NCBI RefSeq assembly: GCF_029852145.1
Contig: NC_079974.1
Span: forward strand, 9,222,348-9,286,347
Source of the DNA: Microplitis mediator
Taxonomy: Eukaryota > Arthropoda > Insecta > Hymenoptera > Braconidae
Length of the DNA stretch: 64,000 nt
Reading direction: 5' to 3'
How positions within the stretch are numbered: the first letter of the stretch is position 1; each line of letters starts with the position of its first letter. Made by a program: the position numbers and the translations under genes. Shown here in pieces: positions 1 to 9,383 of this stretch. Below the pieces are notes generated by a model, which saw only the letters and a list, made by a program, of their open reading frames with translations, did not search any database and had not been told where the DNA came from.

Positions 1-710
1 TCTATAACTCTGAATTATGTTATTCGAGGCCTTTGGCTGGAATAAAATAATTTTCCCGCGTAAATAACGAATTAAATAAATTATTCGATAACGTCAGTAA
101 ATTACTTGAGGCCGGAATTTATTCCAGTGGCTGAATTAATTCATAAATAAATTTTAATTTACTCGAATCCGTCAGTAAAATTCAGGACCCGAGTGACGCC
201 AACTCAATGGCCGAATTCCTAGTCAATTCATAACGTAATTCTAGTCGTAATTTAATTATAAATTAATTTTAAGTTAATTCATTAAAATATCTAAATAAAA
301 CGAAGTCATAAAAAGGACGCTAGAATTTCGACGAATTGTTATTGAATAAAATGGAAAGAAACGGATTATTTTATTGTGAAGTAAATTAATGTATAAAATT
401 AGTGGCAAATTAACTAGTGGGAAAATTATTAGTGAAAATAATAAGAAAAAATTAATTAATTAATACTTAATTTAAACAACGAATTAATTAATTAATATGT
501 GGAAAATCAGTGAGTTAATTGGGAATTAAGGGAGTGATAAATTGTAATCAGAATGAGTAAATATGGAAATTTTATATTGGAATTATAGTTGAATTAGAGT
601 CATAAAATTTTGGGTGAAAAAATTGTGATGATATTAAAAGTACAAAAGAAAATAGAGTTTTAAATAGAGTCAAGTAATGTTAATTAAAAGAAATTGTGGT
701 TGTGATTTTG

Positions 711-935
711 GTCCGATGGACAAAAATTTAAGTTAGGTTTAAGATATGTCCGGTGGACACTAGAAATAAGAAAATGCGGGTTAACGTCCTGTGGACGGTT
801 TTTTAAAAGTAGAATTTAAGGAAAATAAGGTTTAACGTCTGGTGGACGGTTTTTTAAAGAGAGTGTGTGTGTGTTACGTCCGGGAGACGCTTAAAATACG
901 TGTGTGTGTGGGAGTGTGGAAACGTCCAGGGGACG
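711..935. repeat. array of six short dyads (GTCC...GGAC type)
   Basis: Six short inverted repeats occur at 711-721, 748-758, 785-797, 836-848, 877-889 and 923-935, spaced 37-51 bp. Each has arms of the form (C)GTC(C) and (G)GAC(G) around 3-5 bases. The middle bases vary while the arms stay complementary. They could be binding sites for a dimeric protein or small RNA hairpins. Confidence 0.7.
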
Positions 936-938
936 CAT

Positions 939-986
939 TTAGTTTGTCATAAGTTTAGTTTGTCATAAGTATAGTTTGTCATAAGG
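939..986. repeat. three 16-bp tandem copies
   Basis: Three consecutive 16-bp copies of TTAGTTTGTCATAAGT, with small changes in the third copy. They lie directly downstream of the dyad array. Confidence 0.85.
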
Positions 987-1383
987 TTATTAATTGTTAT
1001 TAAGGGTTAAATAAATATAAAAGCAAGGTGCTTAATTAATAAGAAATTGGAATTAAAGTCTGAAATAAATTTATTTCAGCCTGTTCATCATTCCTCTCCT
1101 CTCTCACAAAATATAAAATTTACGAACGACCCTGAGCATACAATTGTTATGTCCAATAAATTTTTTTATTTAATTTATTTTATTTCATAAATAAATTTAC
1201 GAAACTTCTCTTTACAAAAGCACGCGAAAACGCAGCGTCAGTTCTACCATCACTTATGCGTATAAAAGTAGCGCGACGATTTTTGCAATAACGATTGACG
1301 AATAAATAAAAACTTGTCGTCATTTTCCACCAATGACAACAAATTAATTACTCCCATCAAACATCAATCAAAGTTTTAAATAG

Positions 1384-1403
1384 CCTGAGCACCATGGCTC
1401 AGG
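1384..1403 (+). other. hairpin CCTGAGC/GCTCAGG
   Basis: Seven-base-pair perfect stem (1384-1390 with 1397-1403) around a 6-nt loop. It sits about 80 bp before the four-hairpin array. Confidence 0.6.
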
Positions 1404-1479
1404 GCCTTAGTTGACTATCAGATCTCATGATCTTGAGCCCTACGGACCGCGAATAACGAAACCGCGAAAATTTCGTGAA

Positions 1480-1743
1480 TCTTATTGCAGGAATCCGCGT
1501 TTGCGTCGAAAAGTCAATAAGAGAAATTTTATCTTTTTAATAAGAACCCTATTGCAGGAATCCGCGTTTGCGTCGAAAAGTCAATAGGGAATATTTAAAC
1601 TAAAAATCTATATAAAAATCATTTAATCTTACTGCAGGAATCCGCGTTTGCGTTGAAAAGTCAGTAAGATCTTTAAATTAAAATTCTATTAAATTCAGTT
1701 ATTGCAGGAATCCGCGTTTGCGTTGAAAAGTCAATAACTGAAT
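1480..1743 (+). repeat. four hairpins with a conserved 27-nt loop and covarying stems
   Basis: Four units have an almost identical 27-nt core, with only one C/T change near its end, bounded by arms that differ between units but remain complementary. Arms: 1480-1487 with 1515-1522 (TCTTATTG/CAATAAGA), 1547-1554 with 1582-1589 (CCCTATTG/CAATAGGG), 1626-1634 with 1662-1670 (ATCTTACTG/CAGTAAGAT), 1693-1704 with 1732-1743 (ATTCAGTTATTG/CAATAACTGAAT). The core can form a small inner CGC-GTTT-GCG hairpin. Retained pairing with changed sequence implies selection on structure, probably in RNA. I do not recognise the fold. Confidence 0.85.
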
Positions 1744-2682
1744 CCAAATTATTTATTAAAAATTCTCAAACAACTGTTAAAAATTCGGTTCGATTGAATA
1801 GTGATACAAAATAAAAATAAATTGTAATCCAATCTCGAATCGATTCAGTTCTGCGCATAATAGCCTTCGGGCCCAATAAAGACGCATAATACAATAAAGT
1901 TGTATCCATAAAATTTGTGAAAAGTATAGTGTATAAGTGAAGTTCAATTAAAAATATTGTAATTGAAACGTTTAATAAAAAGACTAGAGATCATAACTTC
2001 AATCTTCAGAGTTTCATTCGAAAGTAGCACATAAGATTTTATCCTACAACCCCAGCCGCGCCTATTCAACCAAATCCACTCAGGAGGAGGCCGAGTGAGC
2101 TGCAAAGTTCTGGAGGGATAAAAGCCTGCCGTGTTAGAAGAAAGAATCATCTAAAGGTAAGTGAGAGACATTTAAAACATTTTCTCTCTATTGATCGATA
2201 TATATAAATGCAACGTGACCAAGCTCGAAGGCGTTTGGGTTCGTACTCTTCGAAAAACCCACAATAAATAATAAATATAGGAAGTGAAAACCTTCCTCGT
2301 ATTCTTTACTGTTGTCCGCATCCTCCAAATCGCTCGTTAAATTTTTCTATCGCTACCAAAGGGAGAAATCCCGGATAATTAATTTAAATCTAAGCGGCGG
2401 ACATAACACAATATAATTACATTAACATCCGGTTCTGGAAGGCCGAGTCCATCTTCCAGTGGCGCCCTAATATTCGACTATAATACTTAGGTGCGACCAG
2501 ACTTGGCAAGCTAATCACTCTGTCATACGGAATTTTCCGCACCACGGACGTAATTAATCCGATATAATTGCAAAATCTAATTGTACTGAGAGCGAGAATA
2601 AAAACGTCGTCGTTTGCTTGTGGACGCCGAAAAAAACGTTTGGTAAAAATTATACGCATATTTTACCTGTAAAGTTTGTGTT

Positions 2683-3434
2683 TTTTAACTTTCCGCTAAG
2701 AAAATTGTTAATTTTCAAAAATTCGGGAAGTTATTGGTTTCACCCCGATTTTTGAAAATCGAGTTTTCATCAGATGTTGACGTTTTGAGGTCCTAGGAAG
2801 CTATTCTGACTAATTTCACGATGATGTCCGAGTGTATGTATGTATGTATGTACGTATGTAAATACCTGTATCTTTTGAACGGATAAACCGATTTTTAACT
2901 TTAAGGTGTCATTCGACGCGGATTGTCAATATCTTGAAGCCGAGAGACAATTGAGCTTGATCGGTAGGGCTCGTTCAGAGATATTCCAACAATAAAGTTT
3001 ATTGAAAAATGTTTTTTTTTGATAAGTTTTAATGTGCTCGATAGAATGATCCCAAAATGAACTGGGCTCTAGAGCTTTATAAGCCGCGTCGAATGCCACC
3101 TCAACCATCAAAATCGGATCATTCGTTCAAGAGAAACCGCTGTCGAAAGAATTAAAAAAAAAATTTTTTTTATTTTTCCTGAAATATCACAAAAACGACT
3201 TGATAAATCGAATCCAAAATTTGATCAGCTTTGAAACTTGACAAAACGCGTCGATTGCCGCCTCAACCATCAAAATCGGTTAATTCGTTCGCGAGATATC
3301 GTGGGAGAAAGAAATGCTAAAAAATGGTTTTTTGCAAAACAGTGGCATACAAAAGTATTTGAGAGCTCGATTGAAAATTTATTCACAATAGTGTTTTCGA
3401 GCTCAACGAGCTCGAAAACAGCGGGAAGTTTAGG
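2683..3434. repeat. dispersed TIR-type repeat, copy 1
   Basis: Begins with a slightly mutated AACTTTCCGCT and ends with AGCGGGAAGTT, so the termini are inverted repeats. Inside are a (TATG)n/(TACG) microsatellite near 2830-2860 and several diverged sub-repeats containing words such as CAAAATCGGTTAATTCGTTC. Frames across it are short and not gene-like. It is followed by a second copy and has relatives at 37.4-40.2 kb. Confidence 0.6.
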
Positions 3435-3471
3435 GGCTGGCCCGCAGGGTCAACATATAGACCGATTTTTA

Positions 3472-4226
3472 ACTTCCCGCTAAGAAAATTGTAAATTTTC
3501 AAAAATTCGGGAAGTTATTGGTTTCGGTCCGATTTACGAAAATCGAATTTCCATCAGATGTCGACGTTTTGAGGTCCTAGGAAGCTATTCTGACTAATTT
3601 CAAGATGATGTCCGAGTGTATGTATGTATGTATGTACGTATGTAAATACCTGTATCTTTTGAACGGATAAACCGATTTTTAACTTTAAGGTGCCATTCGA
3701 CGCAGATGGTCAATATCTTGAAGCCGAGAGAAAATTGAGCTTGATCGGTAGGGCTCGTTCAGAGATATTCCAAAAATAAAGTTTTTTCAAAAATGTTTTT
3801 TTTGGATAACTTTTAATGTGCTTGATGGATTCATTCCAAAATGGACTGGGCTCTAGAGCTTTATAAGCCGCGTCGAATGCCACCTCAACCATCAAAATCG
3901 GTTTATTCGTTCAAGAGAAACCGTTGTCGAAAGAATTGAAAAAAAAATTTTTTTTATTTTTCCTGAAATATCACAAAAACGACTTGATAAATCGAATCCA
4001 AAATTTTAGCAGCTTTAGAACTTGACAAAACACGTCGATTGCCGCCTCAACCATCAAAATCGGTTAATTCGTTCGCGAGATATCGTGGGAGAAAGAAATG
4101 CTAAAAAATGGTTTTTTGCAAAACAATGGCATACAAAAGTATTTGCGAGCTCGTAGAGCTGGAAAATGTATTCACAATAGTGTTTTCGAGCTCAACGAGC
4201 TCGAAAACAGCGGGAAGTTTTGGGGC
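3472..4226. repeat. dispersed TIR-type repeat, copy 2
   Basis: Same organisation as copy 1, about 785 bp further on: AACTTCCCGCTAAG start, microsatellite near 3620, sub-repeats, GAGCTC-rich dyads near 4145-4205, and an AGCGGGAAGTT end. A GGGCTGGCCCGCAGGGTCAAC tail follows the terminal repeat in both copies. Confidence 0.65.
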
Positions 4227-4329
4227 TGGCCCGCAGGGTCAACTGACAGACCGATTTTTTTTTATTGTGTTCGTCTTCGAGACTTTAATGTTCAAATTGT
4301 TTCGAATTCATTAAAACCCCGATATTAAA

Positions 4330-5197
4330 AATTCCGTGTATCTCACGGCTCCATTGCACATTTATTGACGAGGACAAAAAAAAAATAGAAAAACAAAAAT
4401 TTACCCGAAAAAAAATCGTATAATTTATAGCCGACGTTTTTTTCGCCGCTTACAATAAAACGACGACGTTTATTTTCTTACCCTCGATAATTTGATGTTC
4501 AAATATTTTGCATGAATGACGTCCGGTGTTCCGAAATTCCGGGTATTTTAAAGCTAGATAGCGAGATTGCACATTCATTGGCGAGGACAAGAAAAAGTGA
4601 AAAAATAAAAGTTATACAGATAAGAAACTAGTAACATTTTCAGCCGACGTTTTTTTCGGCGCTTGCAATGAAACGACGTATTTTTTTGTAGCCCTCGATA
4701 GTTTGATGTTCTCATTTTTTCGAATTAATTGAGTCCCCGGTACCAAAAATTTCGCGGATTTCAGAGCTAAATTGCACATTTATGAACGAGGACAAGAAGA
4801 AGTAAAAAAAAAAAAATTTTTGATATGGAACTCGTAAAATTTTTAGCCGACGTTTTTTACGGCGCATGCGATAAAACGACGACGTTTTTTTTTCTCGCCC
4901 TTGATAATTTGATGTTCCAATTTTTTCGAGTTAATTGAGTTCCCGACATCAAAATTCGGTGTATCTCATAACAAAATTACACATTTATTGGCAAGGATAA
5001 GAAAAAGTAAATTAACAAAAATTAAACGGAAAAAAATTCGTATAACTTCTAGCCGACGTTTTTTTCGGCGTTTGCAATAAAGTGACGGCGGCTTATATTC
5101 TGTCCTCGAAAATTTGATGTTCCAATATTTTTGGAAAAGTGACGTCCGTCGTTCCGGGTCCGGGTATTTTAAAGCTAGATTGCACATTTAGTGGCAA
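4330..5197. repeat. satellite array, left block (about 4 units)
   Basis: Units of about 205-210 bp marked by AGCCGACGTTTTTTTCG followed by AAACGACGACGTTT and GCCCTCGATAATTTGATGTTC. The left units are more diverged than the right block. The array is interrupted by the TIR element at 5198. Confidence 0.85.
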
Positions 5198-6624
5198 CCC
5201 GGGAAAAAATGATTTTGCCTAATCATATATGAGTATATATGTTCATATATATGATCATATATGATTATATATAATCATATATGAAGTTATATATAATAAT
5301 GCATGATTATATATGGGGTCATATATAATTATATATAATTATATATGACCCCATACATAATTAGATCTGATCATACCTGGCTGTTATAAGCCCATATATA
5401 AGTCTATATATAATCAGATCTGATTATATATAAGTCTATATATAATTAGATCTGATCAGATCTAATTATATATAAGTCTATGTATAATTAGATATGATCA
5501 TACCTGGCTGTTATGACCCCATATATAATCATACATAAGTCTATATATGATCAGATCAATTTATATATAAGTCTATATATAGTAAGATCTGATCATACCT
5601 GGCTGTTATGACCCCATATATAATCATGTACAAGTATATATATGATCAGGTCTGATCATATATGAGTCTATATATAATTAGATATAATCATACCTGGCTG
5701 TTATAACTCCATATATAACCATATATGAGTCTATATATGATCAGATCTGATCATCTATAAGTCTATATATAATTAGATATAATTATACCTAGCTGTTATA
5801 ACCCAATATATGATCATATATAAGTCTATACATGATTAGATCTGATCAGACATGATTGATACAAACCCATATATAATTAGATATAGGCCTATATATAATT
5901 AGATCTGATCAGACGTGACTGATATAAACCTATATGTAGTTATATATGTCTATGATTAAATCTGATCAGATTTCATTGATATGAAACCTATAAATATTTA
6001 AATATATATATATATATATATATATACATATTTAAATATTTATATATATTAAATAATATGAAAATTTTTTAATATCAATGTTATTAAATTTTTATTCTGT
6101 CAACTATCAATCAAACTTAAATCCCCAATACTTAAAAAATGTTCAAAGGTTTCGGCAGTAATTTAAAAGTATAAAGTATCAATTTGATTATTTGAGTTAA
6201 GTAATGCCATAAACGTTTCTTAATTGTAAGTGTATAACAGACTAGAGGATCAGACTACAAACCATCGATAACCAAAGCTAAGCAGCATCGGCGTTGGACA
6301 TTAATTGGATGGGTGACCTCGTAGTAAAATGATTGTCGATGGTTAATAATTTTTTTTTTTTTTTTTTATTTAATTTTAACCGACATTGATATTGATGAAG
6401 ACAATAAATCCTAATTAAACTACTTAATTAATAATTTACAGATATTCTAAATGAGATTCTAAAAATGACTATATTCGTTCATGCATGATTATATATAATC
6501 ATATATGATCATGTATAAACACATCAAGTTATGTATGATCAGACCTGGCCAATTTTTGGATCTGATCATATATAGACAATTATGCATGATCATATATGAT
6601 TAGGCAAAATCATTTTTTCCCGGG
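5198..6624. mobile_element. palindromic AT-rich TIR element (non-autonomous)
   Basis: Bounded by inverted repeats that start CCCGGGAAAAAATGATTTTG and read inward into AATCATATATGA on both sides. It interrupts a satellite unit between GGCAA and AAGG, consistent with a 2-bp AA duplication. The interior is built from self-complementary words (ATATATGATCATATAT type, AGATCTGATC) and includes five copies of an ACCTGGCTGTTAT block near 5377, 5505, 5596, 5691 and 5785. It has no coding capacity. Its ends resemble those of the 388-bp element at 60272-60659, which suggests one family. Confidence 0.8.
6260..6344 (+). pseudogene. 5S rRNA-like segment inside the TIR element
   Basis: The stretch AAGCTAAGCAGCATCGGCG followed by ATTGGATGGGTGACC matches the conserved internal region of eukaryotic 5S rRNA as I remember it. 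The ends AACCATCGA (6260-6268) and TCGATGGTT (6336-6344) pair like a closing stem. A run of about 20 T follows at once, like a Pol III terminator. At about 85 nt it is shorter than a 120-nt 5S, so it is a derived or truncated copy. Confidence 0.55.
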
Positions 6625-9010
6625 AAGGTTAAGACAAAGTAAAAAAACAAAAATGTAACAGATAAAAGACTAGTAAAATTTTTAGCCGACGTTTTTTTCG
6701 ACGCTTACAACAAAACGACGACGTTTTTTTTCTTGCCCTCGATAATTTGATGTTCTAATTTGTTCGAGTTAATTAAGTTCCCGACAACAAAACTTCCGCG
6801 TATCTCAAAACAGGATTGCCCATTTATTGGCAAGGATAAGAAAAAGTAAATAAACAAAAATGTAACAGATAAAAGAGTAGTAAAATTGTTAGCCGACGTT
6901 TTTTTCGACGCTTACAACAAAACGACGACGTTTTCATTTTGCCCTCGATAATTTGATCTTTCATTTTTTTTGGATTAATTAAATTCCCGACATTGAAAAT
7001 TCCGCGGATCTCAAAAGAAGATTACAAATTTATTGGCAAGAATAAGACAAAGAAAAAAAAACGAAAATTTTACATATGATATGCGCGTACAATTTTCAGC
7101 CGACGTTTTTTTCGACGCTTACAACAAAACGACGACGTTTTTTTTTTGCCCTCGATAATTTGATGTTCTAATTTTTCGATTTAATTAAGTCCCCGATATT
7201 AAAAATTCCGCGCATTTTAAAGCTAGATCGGACATTAATTGGCTAGGATAAGGGAAAGTAATAAAATTAAAATTTAACAGATAAAAGACTAGTACAATTT
7301 TCAGCCGACGTTTTTTTCGACGCTTACAATAAAACGACGACGTTTTTTTGTTTGCCCTCGATAATTTGATCTTTTGATTTTTTTGAATTAATTAATAAGT
7401 TCCCGATATTGAAAATTCCGCGTTTCTCAAAAGAAGATTACAAATTTATTGGCAAGAATGAGACAAAGTAAAAAAACAAAAATTTACATATGATAAGCTA
7501 GTAAAATTTTCTGCCGACGTTTTTTTCGACGCTTGCAACAAAACGACGACGTTTTTTTCTTGCCCTCGATAATTTGATCTTCCATTTTTTTTTTTGAATT
7601 AATTAAGTTCCCGATATTGAAAATTCCGCGCATTTAAAAGCTAGATCGGACATTAATTGGCTAGGATAAGGGAAAGTAATAAAATTAAAATTTAACAGAT
7701 AAAAGACTAGTAAAATTTTCAGCCGACGTTTTTTTTGAGGCTTACAACAAAACGGCGACGTTATTTTCTTGCCCTCGATAATTTGATCTTTCATTTTTTT
7801 TGGATTGATTAAGTTCCCGATATTGAAAATTCCGCGTATCTCAAAAGAAGATTACAAACTTATTGGCAAGAATAAGACAAAGAAAAAAAACAAAAATTTT
7901 ACATATGATATGCTAGTACAATTTGCAGCCGACGTTTTTTTCGACGCTTACAATAAAACGACGACGTTTTTTTGTTTGCCCTCGATAATTTGATCTTTTG
8001 ATTTTTTTGAATTACTTAATAAGTTCCCGATATTGAAAATTCCGCGTTTCTCAAAAGAAGATTACAAATTTTTTGGCAAGAATAAGACAAAGAAAAAAAA
8101 ACGAAAATTTTACATATGATATGCTCGTACAATTTTCAGCCGACGTTTTTTTCGACGCTTACAACAAAACGACGACGTTTTTTTTTTTTGCCCTCGATAA
8201 TTTGATGTTCTAATTTTTCGATTTAATTAAGTCCCCGATATTAAAAATTCCGCGCATTTTAAAGCTAGATCGGACATTAATTGGCTAGGATAAGGGAAAG
8301 TAATAAAATTAAAATTTAACAGATAAAAGACTAGTAAAATTTCCAGCCGACGTTTTTTTTGACGCTTACAACAAAACGGCGACGTTATTTTCTTGCCCTC
8401 GATAATTTGATCTTTCATGTTTTTTGGATTGATTAAGTTCCCGATATTGAAAATTCCGCGTATCTCAAAAGAAGATTACAAATTTATTGGCAAGAATAAG
8501 ACAAAGAAAAAAAACAAAAATTTTACATATCATATGCTAGTACAATTTTCAGCCGACGTTTTTTTCGACGCTTACAATAAAACGACGACGTTTTTTTGTT
8601 TGCCCTCGATAATTTGATCTTTTGATTTTTTTGAATTAATTAAGTTCCCGATATTGAAAATCCTGCGTATTTCAAAAGAAGATTAGAAATTTATTGGCAA
8701 GAATAAGACAAAGAAAAAAAAACGAAAATTTTACATATGATATGCTCGTACAATTTTCAGCCGACGTTTTTTTCGACGCTTACAACAAAACGACGACGTT
8801 TTTTTTTTGCCCTCGATAATTTGATGTTCTAATTTTTTGATTTAATTAAGTCCCCGATATTAAAAATTCCGCGCATTTTAAAGCTAGATTGGACATTAAT
8901 GGGCTAGGATAAGGGAAAGTAATAAAATTAAAATTTAACAGATAAAAGACTAGTAAAATTTTCAGCCGACGTTTTTTTCGTCGCTTATAACAAAACGACG
9001 ACGTTTTTTG
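6625..9010. repeat. satellite array, right block with higher-order repeat
   Basis: About 12 units of roughly 205-210 bp continue the array after the inserted element. Near-identical copies recur every third unit: blocks near 7600-7990 and 8225-8615 match with a shift of about 612-624 bp, and again near 8846. This is a three-monomer higher-order repeat. Apparent reading frames here are repeats of one another and not genes. Confidence 0.85.
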
Positions 9011-9383
9011 TTTGCTCCAGATCAACAGCTTCGCACATCCAATATAAAATTGATATTTCTTTTCGTGACTTAAATTTCGAAGTCCACGCGCCATCTCTGA
9101 TTTTATGGTTGAACCCTTATGTGTCGATAATATTGCTATTTGCTTTGTCAACGGTCATGGGTTCCTACCTATTACCCGCTCAGTATAACATACGTGCGAG
9201 TTATTTTATTTTATTGTTTTTTATACTTTTATTCACCGTTAATTCATTTATAAATAAATTTTATATCTCCACTAATACTGAAAATAATTTCTATATTCAG
9301 TACATTTACATTTTTCATTATTTTTCGCTTATTTATCGATGTTTTAGATCACCGTCGTTCTTAATCAAAACGTCGACGTTTTT
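9011..9383. other. gap between satellite and retroelement
   Basis: AT-rich DNA without a recognisable gene. Near 9365-9416 a CGACGTTTTT-type satellite fragment reappears immediately before the retroelement sequence, so the 5' break of the gypsy copy abuts satellite DNA. Confidence 0.5.

Larger units (their letters stand above)
1..2400 (+). mobile_element. LTR/leader-like non-coding region, left edge truncated
   Basis: There is no credible coding frame. The region has features of a retroelement LTR or leader: several AATAAA-type signals around 1875-1900, a strong 5' splice-site-like AAGGTAAGTGAG near 2154-2165, and arrays of short dyads and hairpins listed separately. A TGGCGCCC word, as in a tRNA-Lys-type primer binding site, lies near 2460, but only eight bases match. 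No terminal repeat or target duplication is visible because the left end is outside the window. The layout (dyad arrays, poly(A) signals, then a splice donor) resembles the solo LTR at 32603-35125. It could instead be host intergenic DNA with repeats. Confidence 0.35.

Noticed and set aside
2453..2470. TGGCGCCC near 2460 as primer binding site for the 1-2.4 kb LTR-like region
   Set aside because: Only eight bases match, and no clear LTR end precedes it; kept only as a remark.
2417..2659. 80-codon minus-strand frame
   Set aside because: No recognisable motif, no splice or start context; likely chance.
7603..9151. Minus- and plus-strand frames of 60-100 codons in the satellite
   Set aside because: They recur with the satellite period and share the same Lys-rich translation; products of repetition and AT-rich composition.
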